Source: JAVVEG01 sp032251455 (GTDB lineage Bacteria > Pseudomonadota > Gammaproteobacteria > Pseudomonadales > Pseudohongiellaceae). Taken from it: a stretch of 34,358 nt of DNA. The DNA is taken from assembly GCA_032251455.1 (NCBI GenBank), contig JAVVEG010000023.1, forward strand, positions 1 to 34,358, given 5' to 3'. Position numbers and translations under genes: made by a program. Below are positions 14,300-21,581 of the stretch, in pieces. Position 1 is the stretch's first letter. Every line of letters begins with the position of its first letter. The notes under the pieces were generated by a model. That model did no database searches. It was not told the DNA's origin and saw nothing but the letters and a program-made list of their open reading frames with translations.

Positions 14300-15724
14300 A
14301 TGAATATAGAACGTGGTCAGTTTAGTTCCCGTCTGGGTTTTGTGCTGGCTGCGGCGGGCTCGGCTGTCGGGCTTGGCAATCTGGTTGCCTTTCCGGTGAT
14401 GGCCTCCAAAAATGGCGGCGGGGTGTTTCTGCTGGTCTATCTGGTCTTTGTCGTTCTCATTTGTGTTCCCGTCATGATGACGGAAATAGCCATGGGCAGA
14501 CACACCCAGCGTAACCCGGTGGGAGCTTTCTCTGCCATTTCCAAGGCGCATACCGGTTGGCGTCTTGCTGGCAAACTGGCGATTCTGACACCGTTCATGA
14601 TTGCCGTGTTCTATACCGTGGTCACGGTCTGGATAGCCATTTTTTTGTTGCGGGCAATTTCTGGCGGGCTGGATGTGCTGGCGCAAGATGAGACATTCGG
14701 CGCCATGATCGGTTCTCCTTCGATATTCCTCTATTTCGTTTTTTTGCAGATACTGGTTTTTGGCATTCTGCTGGGCGGGGTAAAGGGAGGGATTGAACGC
14801 CTGGCACGTCTGTTGATGCCCACGCTGGCGCTGATGCTTCTGGGCTTGATCATTTTTGTCTTGACCCTGGACAATGCCGTGGCAGGGCTGCGTTATTATC
14901 TGGTGCCGGATTTCAGCAAGCTGAATGGTAGCGTCATCAACGGAGCTTTGAACCAGGCCTTTTTTTCCTTGTCCCTGGGCATGGGTATTCTGATTACCTA
15001 CGGCTCCTATTTTGGCAAGGATGATAATATTCCGGGGTCTTCCAGGATGGTGGCAACTGCCGACACCGGCATCGCTTTCATGGCTGGCTTGCTGATTCTT
15101 CCAGCCATTTTCAGTTTCAACCCGGCTACCAATCCGGATGAGCTTTCCACCAGCAGTGTGGGTCTGATCTTTACCTATCTGCCCAAGATATTTCTGTCCA
15201 TGCAGGCGGCGGTGGGCTATACCGGAGCCAGCGTGGTGGCCAGCGTGTTCTTTGCCCTGGTTTTTTTTGCTGCACTGACTTCGCTGGTTTCAATTCTTGA
15301 AATCCCCATCTCTTACATGATTGATGAATGGCATTTCAATCGACGCAAGGCCGTTCTGGTTCAGGCGGGACTGGTCAGTCTGTTTGCCATCATGGCAGCG
15401 ACCTCATTCGGTATGATCGGTTTCTTTACCGATTTCATACCTTATGGGGGCGGGTCTCGTTCTTTCTTTGATCTGTTGGCAGACACCTTCTCGGAAGTCA
15501 TTCTGCCATTTGTTGGTTTTCTTGCCTGTACGCTGTGCGCCTGGCGCTGGCGCAGTGGTCTGTCAGAGGAACTGTCGCAGGGAGACCCTTCCTATCGCGG
15601 TTCGCTGACAGAAAAGTACATGAACCTGGCCTTGAAAGGTTTTATTCCCCTGGTGCTGCTGTTCGTATTCATCAATTCGGTATTGCAGAAGTATTTTGCA
15701 TTCGACATCATGGCGTTGATGTAG
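14300..15724 (+). CDS. sodium-dependent transporter, NSS (SLC6/LeuT-like) family
   Basis: A 474-residue secondary transporter of the neurotransmitter:sodium symporter family with about 12 membrane segments, likely importing an amino acid or small amine. TM1 has the unwound sodium/substrate motif AGSAVGLGN (residues 19-27), then LVAFPVMASKNGGG. Ala30 aligns exactly with LeuT Arg30, which in nearly all members forms the extracellular gate; here the usual GN-x-x-RFP is GNLVAFP. The TM8-to-loop segment ALTSLVSILEIPISYMIDE and the TM10 segment FFDLLADTFSEVILPFVGF are present. The gene is inserted between smpB and ratA, which are usually closer. It is expressed from its own promoter, and ratA starts 22 bp downstream. 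The substrate cannot be predicted. Confidence 0.88.
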   Translation: MNIERGQFSSRLGFVLAAAGSAVGLGNLVAFPVMASKNGGGVFLLVYLVFVVLICVPVMMTEIAMGRHTQRNPVGAFSAISKAHTGWRLAGKLAILTPFMIAVFYTVVTVWIAIFLLRAISGGLDVLAQDETFGAMIGSPSIFLYFVFLQILVFGILLGGVKGGIERLARLLMPTLALMLLGLIIFVLTLDNAVAGLRYYLVPDFSKLNGSVINGALNQAFFSLSLGMGILITYGSYFGKDDNIPGSSRMVATADTGIAFMAGLLILPAIFSFNPATNPDELSTSSVGLIFTYLPKIFLSMQAAVGYTGASVVASVFFALVFFAALTSLVSILEIPISYMIDEWHFNRRKAVLVQAGLVSLFAIMAATSFGMIGFFTDFIPYGGGSRSFFDLLADTFSEVILPFVGFLACTLCAWRWRSGLSEELSQGDPSYRGSLTEKYMNLALKGFIPLVLLFVFINSVLQKYFAFDIMALM

Positions 15725-15746
15725 CAGCAGGTCAGGTTTCTTAGCC

Positions 15747-16196
15747 ATGATTCATATCGAACGCAGTGCATTGGTCAATTGGTCGGCCGGACAGATGTTT
15801 GACCTGGTCAATGATATTGAGCGCTACCCTCAGTTCATGCAGGGGTGTCAGGCTGCCCGTGAGCTGGAGCGCAGCGAACATGAATTACTGGGGGAGCTGA
15901 CCCTGGGCATGGCCGGCATGAGTTACAGTTTCATCACCCGCAATACCCTGCACCCTCCGCAAGAAATGCGCATGGAGCTGGTGCAGGGGCCGTTTCGTCA
16001 TTTCGACGCCGCCTGGCACTTCAAGCCGCTGACCGCTGACGCCTGCAAGGTTTCCCTGAACATGCGCTTTGATTTTGCCGGTGGCATTCTGGGTTCGGCT
16101 CTGGAGAAGGTGTTCAACAAGTCGGCCAACTCATTGGTTGCCGCTCTGGTGGCACAGGCAGACAGGGTTTATGGCGGTGAGTGTGCAAAAAACTGA
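15747..16196 (+). CDS. ratA: RatA-like START/COQ10-domain protein
   Basis: A 149-residue single-domain protein of the START-like polyketide cyclase/COQ10 fold. Family marks are IERSALVNWSAGQMFDLVNDI at the start, ERYPQFMQGC and the C-terminal FNKSANSLVAALVAQADRVYG. In E. coli RatA was described as a toxin blocking ribosome subunit joining; homologues related to COQ10 bind ubiquinone, so the physiological role is debated. The usual neighbour rnfH overlaps its 3' end by 26 bases, as expected for this conserved pair. Confidence 0.92.
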   Translation: MIHIERSALVNWSAGQMFDLVNDIERYPQFMQGCQAARELERSEHELLGELTLGMAGMSYSFITRNTLHPPQEMRMELVQGPFRHFDAAWHFKPLTADACKVSLNMRFDFAGGILGSALEKVFNKSANSLVAALVAQADRVYGGECAKN

Positions 16197-16515
16197 CGGG
16201 GAGTTGATTCTAGTTGAGGTGGCCTACGCCTTGCCCGAACGCCAGCGCATTGTTGCCTTGTCGGTGACGGCCGGTTGTACTGCCCTGCAGGCGGCAAAGG
16301 AATCAGGGATTGCTGAGGAATTCCCGGAAATTGATCTGGATTCGGTAAAAATGGGTATTTTTTCCCGTCTACTGGATGGTAAAGTCAATCCGAAACCGGC
16401 TGATTATGTACTACAGGCCCGGGACCGAGTGGAAATTTATCGTCCACTGCTGCTGGATCCGAAACAGGCCCGCCTGGCCCGGGCGGCCAGGAAAAAACAA
16501 GGGAGTAAGTATTGA
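16171..16515 (+). CDS. rnfH: RnfH-family ubiquitin-like protein
   Basis: A 114-residue small beta-grasp protein of the RnfH (UPF0125) family, usually paired with ratA; its function is poorly known. Recognisable segments are LILVEVAYALPERQRIVAL, GIFSRLLDGKVNPKPADYVL and DRVEIYRPLLLDPKQARLAR, the family signature at the C-terminus. ATG at 16171 lies inside ratA; more upstream starts in this frame give a non-family extension. The stop overlaps the ATG of the next gene by one base (TGATG), so the unusual pair that follows is translationally linked to it. Confidence 0.92.
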   Translation: MAVSVQKTDGELILVEVAYALPERQRIVALSVTAGCTALQAAKESGIAEEFPEIDLDSVKMGIFSRLLDGKVNPKPADYVLQARDRVEIYRPLLLDPKQARLARAARKKQGSKY

Positions 16516-16829
16516 TGCGTGATAACGATGCGTCCAACAACAAGGACAAGGGGGCTGCCAGCGGCAGTTCCGAAGCCAGTCTCTTTGCGCGTGTCGAGTC
16601 CGGCCTCAAGGAGTTTTATGTGGCACCCTATCGCCAGGCTTTTGCCCGTGCCCAACGCGATGAAGACGATTTGTTCATGCTGATGATTTTTTCAGAAACC
16701 CTGGGTATCCCCAATCCCGCCTCTTACTACACTCTGGAACTGTTGCCGGTTGTCTATGAACGCTTTCATGACTGGCATCGGCGTATGGGTATGGAGCATT
16801 CCCCTCTGGATCATGTGCAATGCTGCTAG
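16515..16829 (+). CDS. small conserved protein with C-terminal Cys-Cys (cory-CC-star type)
   Basis: A 104-residue protein whose only two cysteines are its last residues (DHVQCC then stop). The first 20 residues are polar and low in complexity. The core is helical, with LFARVESGLKEFYVAPYRQA, RDEDDLFMLMIFSETLGIP and YTLELLPVVYERFHDWHRRMG. It resembles a family that automated annotation calls cory-CC-star, found next to ArsA-like ATPases; I recall that name rather than having verified it. ATG at 16515 overlaps the rnfH stop by one base; a TTG three bases earlier is less likely. Its stop overlaps the next gene: TGC TGC TAG contains part of the ATG CTG CTA start of the ATPase. Its function is unknown. 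A terminal vicinal thiol pair could bind metal, carry a lipid or form disulfides. Confidence 0.75.
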   Translation: MRDNDASNNKDKGAASGSSEASLFARVESGLKEFYVAPYRQAFARAQRDEDDLFMLMIFSETLGIPNPASYYTLELLPVVYERFHDWHRRMGMEHSPLDHVQCC

Positions 16830-17830
16830 AACTGGCACAGAAGCGGCGTATTCTTTTCTTCGGTGGCAAGGGTGGCGTTGGCAAAACCACAGTGTCGGCG
16901 GCTACTGCCCTGGGCATGGCTGAGCGAGGCAAGCGGGTATTGTTGGTGTCGACCGATCCTGCCCATAATCTGGGACATCTGTTTGACCGGGCGATTGGTC
17001 CGGTTCCGGTTAAACTGGCTGCCGGGCTCGATGGCATGGAGCTGGATCCGGAATTAACGGTTGCTGCCCATCTGTCCGAGGTCAGTGCAGCCTTGCGCAG
17101 GCTGATGCCCAGGCATCTGCAGGCCGAGGTCGACAAGCATGTTGAGCTTTCCCGCGATGCCCCGGGCATGCAGGAGGCAGCGATTCTGGAGAAAATAGCG
17201 GAAGTGGTTGAACAGGCTAAAGACAACTATGATCTGCTCATTTTTGATACAGCCCCTTCCGGCCATACAGCCCGGCTGATGGCATTGCCGGAGATGATGT
17301 CGGCCTGGACCGAAGGCCTGCTGCGCCGTCGTGACAAGGCAGACAGTTTCAGTGCCGTGTTGCGCGGCCTGGCCAGTGACAAAACCGAAAGCGACAAGTT
17401 TTTTGGCACCGGCCAGGCACAGGGGGAGAGCGCCAGTGATAAGGAAAACCGGATTCGGCAATTATTGAACCGCCGTCGTCAGCGCTTTGCCAATCTGCGC
17501 GACACCTTGACTGACAAGGCCATCACCGGGTTTGTCATCGTGCTGGCAGCCGAGCGCCTGCCGGTGCTGGAAACCATTGCGCTGCAAAAACAGTTGCAAC
17601 GTTCGGGGGTCGATGTGGGCGGGCTGGTGGTGAACAAGCGCCTGCCGGCGGAGGCCGGCGGTTTTCTGGCAGAGCGCCGGGCACAGGAAGTGGTTTATCT
17701 GAACATGCTGGCTGAGGCTTTGCCCGGCCTGTCGCGGCAGGATATCGGGCTCAGTCCTCACGATGTGGTCGGGCTGGAGGCGCTGGCTCAATTTTCCAGC
17801 ATGGTGCTGGTGCAGGAAGAGGCTGGATGA
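16820..17830 (+). CDS. ArsA/GET3-family ATPase without cysteines
   Basis: A 336-residue P-loop ATPase of the ArsA/GET3 (SIMIBI) group. The deviant Walker A GGKGGVGKTT is at residues 15-24. The switch I-like segment VSTDPAHNLG follows at about residue 45, and the family signature FDTAPSGHTARLMALP at about residue 142. It has no cysteine at all, so it has neither the arsenite-binding thiols of ArsA nor the CxxC zinc motif of eukaryotic GET3. It is a single ATPase domain rather than the doubled ArsA. It overlaps the CC-terminal gene by 10 bases, indicating tight coupling. No arsenic genes (arsB, arsR, arsD) are nearby. Likely role: ATP-driven handling of the small partner or of a membrane/tail protein; this is inference. 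Confidence 0.85.
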   Translation: MLLELAQKRRILFFGGKGGVGKTTVSAATALGMAERGKRVLLVSTDPAHNLGHLFDRAIGPVPVKLAAGLDGMELDPELTVAAHLSEVSAALRRLMPRHLQAEVDKHVELSRDAPGMQEAAILEKIAEVVEQAKDNYDLLIFDTAPSGHTARLMALPEMMSAWTEGLLRRRDKADSFSAVLRGLASDKTESDKFFGTGQAQGESASDKENRIRQLLNRRRQRFANLRDTLTDKAITGFVIVLAAERLPVLETIALQKQLQRSGVDVGGLVVNKRLPAEAGGFLAERRAQEVVYLNMLAEALPGLSRQDIGLSPHDVVGLEALAQFSSMVLVQEEAG

Positions 17831-17842
17831 GCCGGCCTGGGC

Positions 17843-18322
17843 TTAATCGGTGGTTGGCGTGGTGTCAGGTTCGGAAGCGCTGACAGTGGTCGCGCTGCTG
17901 GGTCTGAAATCGCCGGTGATATGACTGAGCAGGTCGTTTTCAAAAAACACGGTTATTCTTTCCTGTCCGCGCACGCCACCGCCAGGCTCGTAGTTGTACA
18001 CATAATCCCAGCGATGCTGATGGAAGGGGTCTCTGATCAGTGGTGTCCCCATCACGAAGATCACTTGACGCTGCGTCATGCCTGGTCGCAACTGGTCCAC
18101 CATTTCCTGAGTGATGAGATTGCCTTGCTGGATGGGAATCTTGTAGACCCCGGGGAATTGCAGGCCTGGCACCAAACCACAACCAGACAGGGCAAGACAC
18201 AGCAGCAAACCGGCAGTGCTGGCCAGATGCCTGGACAGCTGTCGACGACAGCCATGCGGGGCCGAACCAAGGGTATTGCTTGTAGGCAAGGTGGAGGAGT
18301 GCATGTTTGGCTTAACTTTCAT
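17843..18322 (-). CDS. bamE: outer membrane assembly lipoprotein BamE (SmpA/OmlA)
   Basis: A 159-residue lipoprotein of the BAM complex, which inserts beta-barrel proteins in the outer membrane. The signal segment ends in the lipobox LSGC with Cys48 as lipidation site, later than usual because of a long N-terminal stretch; ATG at 18304 would shorten it by six residues. The SmpA/OmlA fold follows: LITQEMVDQLRPGMTQRQV, VMGTPLIRDPFHQHRWDYVY and the end-strand segment. A Thr/Ser/Pro tail follows. It is divergent from fur, the same arrangement as Pseudomonas omlA-fur. It converges with the ArsA-like gene with only 12 bp between stops. Confidence 0.95.
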   Translation of the reverse strand: MKVKPNMHSSTLPTSNTLGSAPHGCRRQLSRHLASTAGLLLCLALSGCGLVPGLQFPGVYKIPIQQGNLITQEMVDQLRPGMTQRQVIFVMGTPLIRDPFHQHRWDYVYNYEPGGGVRGQERITVFFENDLLSHITGDFRPSSATTVSASEPDTTPTTD

Positions 18323-18426
18323 CTGCTGTCATTAGTGGGCATAATACAACAGGAGTGTAACAGGTGAAACACCTCGTGTTGTTATCATCCTGGTTAATCC
18401 GCCAAACTGTCTGAACAGGGACTCCC

Positions 18427-18846
18427 ATGACATCTGAAAACCATGAGTTACGCAAGGCTGGCCTCAAAGTCACCTTGCCGCGGGTAAAAATTCTCCAGTT
18501 GCTGGAAAATTCCGAAACACGTCATCTGAGCGCTGAAGATGTGTACAAGGGGTTGATAGAAGCGGATGAAGATGTCGGTCTGGCCACTGTCTACCGGGTG
18601 CTAACCCAGTTTGAGGCGGCCGGTCTGGTGGAGCGCCACCATTTTGAGGGTGGGCATTCGGTGTTCGAGTTGATGAGTGTCGACCATCATGACCACCTGG
18701 TCTGCAGCAAATGTGGTGCCATTGAGGAATTCTATGACGAGGTCATCGAATTGCAGCAGGAAAAGATTGCTGCCAAGTATGGCTTTGAGATCACCGATCA
18801 CAGCCTCTATCTTTACGGCATCTGCAAGCAATGCCAGCAGGCCTGA
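18427..18846 (+). CDS. fur: ferric uptake regulator Fur
   Basis: A 139-residue iron-responsive repressor. The N-terminal winged helix begins LRKAGLKVTLPRVKILQLLE, with the recognition segment DVGLATVYRVLTQFEAAGLV. The metal-binding C-terminal domain has the HHDH motif (SVDHHDHLVCSKCGAIEEF) and two CxxC pairs (CSKC and CKQC), the second at the C-terminus. Length is typical. It shares a 104-bp divergent region with bamE. I see no clear 19-bp Fur box in that region, so autoregulation is not evident. Confidence 0.97.
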   Translation: MTSENHELRKAGLKVTLPRVKILQLLENSETRHLSAEDVYKGLIEADEDVGLATVYRVLTQFEAAGLVERHHFEGGHSVFELMSVDHHDHLVCSKCGAIEEFYDEVIELQQEKIAAKYGFEITDHSLYLYGICKQCQQA

Positions 18847-18890
18847 GCTGTCGTTATAAGCAGGCTTGAGCTGTTGCCATGGTCTGCTGT

Positions 18891-20588
18891 TCAGCTGCCC
18901 AGCAGTTCCCCGGCATGGGCAAGTGACTCTGCAGAGACCCCCTGGCTTGACTCCCCACCCAGCATTCTGGCTATTTCCATGACCCGTTCCTGCTGGTCCA
19001 GCAAGCGTAGCCGGGTAGTTGTTTGGGCCTGGCCATCAGGGGCCGGACTGGACAATTTACTGACGAAAAGATGATGATGCGCCTGGCTGGCAACCAGTGC
19101 CTGGTGGGTTACGCTGATGATCTGTCCCCGTTGTCCCAACTCGCGCAGTAGTTGGCCGACAGACCTGGCCACGCTGCCGCCGATACCCACATCCACCTCA
19201 TCAAACACCAGGGTTGGAATGGCTGAAGTCCGGGCCGTGATGACCTGTATGGCCAGGCTGATGCGAGAGAGCTCACCTCCCGAGGCTATTTTTATCAATG
19301 GCTTTGCCGGTTGCCCCGGGTTGGTGACAACCAGGAATTCCACAGTTTCAAGCCCTCCCGCCGCTGGCAGGTCCTGCTTAACAGGATGCAAACTTGCCTC
19401 CAGTCGGGCCCCGGACATACCCAGGGCATGCAGTTGCTGACTGATCTCTTCGGATAGTTTGGCAGCGGCCTTCTCCCTGGCCTTGCTGAGCTGGGCTGCC
19501 TGTGCCTGGTATTGCTCCTGCAACCGGCTGTCCTGTTCCTGCAGGCGTTGTATGTTTGCCTCGCTGTCGAGGCTGCCCTGGACGCGGGCGGAGAGTTCCT
19601 GTTGCAAGGCCGGTAGTGCGTCCGGGCTGACTCTGTGCTTGCGAGCCAGGCGCTGGATATCGGCAATACGCTGGTTGATCTGCTCCAGGCGTTGGGGGTC
19701 GGCAGCAAACGCATCCAGGGAATGTCTGAGCTCGTCGGTGGCTTCTTCAACCTGAATGGTGGCACTGGCAAGCAACTCGGCAGCATTGTGCAGTCTGGGC
19801 GGTTTGCCCGGTAAATTCTCCAGCAGCTGTTGGGCCTTGTTCAGGGCGGAAAGTATCGTCTGATCTTCGGCTTCACTGCACAGAGTCAGCAGATTCTGTA
19901 GAGCCAGGGTGCCACTGTCGGCATTGGCCAGCGCACTGTGTTCCTGTTCGAGAGCGCAAAGCTCGTCTTCTTTCAGGTCGAGCTGTTCCAGTTCCTCCAG
20001 CTGGTATTGCAGCAGTTGCTGTTCTGCGGCCATGGCCTGGGCATGCTGACTGAACTCCACTAGCTGTTCCCGGTTTTCCTTCCATTGCAGGTAGAGCTGC
20101 TGTACCGCTGCTACCTGGTTCTGCAGGCCACCGAATTCATCCAGCAGGCGTTGTTGCGTGGCGCGCTGAAGCAAGGATTGGTGTTCATGCTGGCTATGAA
20201 TGTCCAGCAGCATCTCACCCATGGTTTTCAGCAATTGCAGGGTCACCGGGAAACCGTTGATCCAGGCTCTGGAGCGACCATCGGTGCTGACTTGCCGTCG
20301 CAGCAGGCATAAATCCGGGTCTTCTTCTGCCTGCAGCGAATTATCTTGCAGCCATTGCCTGGCCGTACTCAGCCCCTGAGTGCTGAATTCGGCGCAGATA
20401 TCCGCCTTGTCGGTGCCGGCCCGGATGCTGTCCTTGTCGGCCCGATCCCCCAGGCTCAGGCCAAGAGCGCCTAGAATGATCGATTTGCCCGCACCGGTTT
20501 CGCCGGTAATGGCTGTCATGCCACCGGCGAACTCAATCTGCAGCGAGTCAACCAGAGCATAGTTGTGAATGGTGAGTTGGTTCAGCAT
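18891..20588 (-). CDS. recN: DNA repair ATPase RecN
   Basis: A 565-residue SMC-like ATPase acting in double-strand break repair. The N-terminal head starts MLNQLTIHNYALVDSLQIEF with Walker A GETGAGKSIILGALG at about residue 30. A long Gln/Leu/Glu-rich coiled coil spans roughly residues 160-370. The C-terminal head has the ABC signature ASGGELSRISLAIQ and Walker B TLVFDEVDVGIGG. It is divergent from grpE. RecN is usually strongly SOS-controlled, but I see no canonical LexA box before it. Length is normal and no damage is seen. Confidence 0.97.
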   Translation of the reverse strand: MLNQLTIHNYALVDSLQIEFAGGMTAITGETGAGKSIILGALGLSLGDRADKDSIRAGTDKADICAEFSTQGLSTARQWLQDNSLQAEEDPDLCLLRRQVSTDGRSRAWINGFPVTLQLLKTMGEMLLDIHSQHEHQSLLQRATQQRLLDEFGGLQNQVAAVQQLYLQWKENREQLVEFSQHAQAMAAEQQLLQYQLEELEQLDLKEDELCALEQEHSALANADSGTLALQNLLTLCSEAEDQTILSALNKAQQLLENLPGKPPRLHNAAELLASATIQVEEATDELRHSLDAFAADPQRLEQINQRIADIQRLARKHRVSPDALPALQQELSARVQGSLDSEANIQRLQEQDSRLQEQYQAQAAQLSKAREKAAAKLSEEISQQLHALGMSGARLEASLHPVKQDLPAAGGLETVEFLVVTNPGQPAKPLIKIASGGELSRISLAIQVITARTSAIPTLVFDEVDVGIGGSVARSVGQLLRELGQRGQIISVTHQALVASQAHHHLFVSKLSSPAPDGQAQTTTRLRLLDQQERVMEIARMLGGESSQGVSAESLAHAGELLGS

Positions 20589-20732
20589 AAAGGCCTGTGT
20601 AACCGGAACCTGCGTACCCGGAAAGTATAGCTCCTGTCATCATGCAGCGGGAATATACCGCATCGCTGTTGGCTTTGGCAGCGGGAATCCTGATTTCAGT
20701 ATAGGTTAAACCGGAAAAATTCTGGATTCAGG

Positions 20733-20760
20733 CTTGAACTTTGTGCGCTTGTCCCCATCA
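20733..20760 (+). promoter_or_regulatory. sigma-32 heat-shock promoter of grpE
   Basis: CTTGAAC at 20733-20739 and CCCCATCA at 20753-20760 are 13 bp apart. The heat-shock sigma consensus is CTTGAAA, 13-14 bp, CCCCATnT. The match is near perfect in both boxes and in spacing. The ATG of grpE follows at 20799. Confidence 0.82.
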
Positions 20761-20798
20761 TGCAATGCATGCATAGGGCAATAGACAGGGTTTAATTG

Positions 20799-21440
20799 AT
20801 GAGCAAAAACAAACCGGAAGAAAATCTGGACAATCAGCAGACTGTACAGGAGAGCATGGGAGAAGAGCCCGTTGTCGATGGGGGCAACGATAATGCGGAT
20901 AAGCCCGGTGCCGATGGCACGGAAGAGGTGCAGCTAAACAGGGAGCAGATACTGGCGGCACAACTTGAAGAGGCCCAGAACCAGCTGACTCAACAAAAAG
21001 AGGAAGTCTTGCGGGTTCAGGCCGAGATGCAGAATTTACGCCGGCGCACGGAGCAGGATATTGAAAAGGCACATAAATACGGTCAGGAGAAATTCAGCGC
21101 GGAATTGTTGGTGGTCATTGATAACCTTGAACGAGCCCTGCTTGCCGCCGGTGACAAGGAAGACGGGGTGGTCAAGGCGCTGTACGAAGGTGTCGAGCTG
21201 ACCCTGAAAAGTTTCCTGGATTGTTTTCGCAAGTTTCACATCGAGCAGATAGACCCTGTTGGTGAACCGTTCGACCCGCAACTGCATCAGGCGGTAGTCA
21301 TGCAGGAGTCAGCCGAGGCTGAGCCCGACAGTGTGCTGGCAGTGATGCAGAAAGGTTATACCCTGCATGGTCGGGTGATTCGGCCAGCCATGGTGATTGT
21401 CGCCAGGGCCCCGGTGGCGGGGATTGATGAACAGGTTTGA
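20799..21440 (+). CDS. grpE: nucleotide exchange factor GrpE
   Basis: A 213-residue cochaperone that releases ADP from DnaK. An acidic disordered N-terminus of about 45 residues is followed by the long dimer coiled coil (EQILAAQLEEAQNQLTQQ, then VLRVQAEMQNLRRRTEQDIE) and the beta-rich head (HIEQIDPVGEPFDPQLHQAV, then VLQKGY-like VMQKGYTLHGRVIRPAMV). ATG at 20799 is used; the TTG immediately before it is less likely. It lies 141 bp upstream of dnaK and has its own heat-shock promoter. Confidence 0.97.
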   Translation: MSKNKPEENLDNQQTVQESMGEEPVVDGGNDNADKPGADGTEEVQLNREQILAAQLEEAQNQLTQQKEEVLRVQAEMQNLRRRTEQDIEKAHKYGQEKFSAELLVVIDNLERALLAAGDKEDGVVKALYEGVELTLKSFLDCFRKFHIEQIDPVGEPFDPQLHQAVVMQESAEAEPDSVLAVMQKGYTLHGRVIRPAMVIVARAPVAGIDEQV

Positions 21441-21492
21441 TCTGCATGCAGGCTGATGGTGTTGTTTTTGCGGCAGAAACTGGTGGTCAGCA

Positions 21493-21520
21493 CTTGAAAG
21501 TTTTCGGTATGAACCAATAT
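21493..21520 (+). promoter_or_regulatory. second sigma-32 type promoter, upstream of dnaK
   Basis: An exact CTTGAAA at 21493-21499 is followed after 13 bp by ACCAATAT at 21513-21520, matching 6 of 8 positions of CCCCATnT. The dnaK ATG is at 21582, giving a leader of about 55 nt. This would let dnaK-dnaJ be induced separately from grpE. Confidence 0.62.
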
Positions 21521-21581
21521 AGAGAGCAATACATCATAGTTAATCTGTTTGCCGGCATACGGCAACAAGAAGGAGAGAGAA

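Noticed and set aside
18836..18876. Imperfect direct repeat GCAGGCYTGAGCTGT between fur and recN
   Set aside because: Two short copies only, no hairpin with a T-run, no evident function.
20666..20681. CTGT-N8-GCAG as a LexA box for recN
   Set aside because: One core mismatch and a GC-rich centre (TGGCTTTG) unlike known LexA sites; too weak to annotate.
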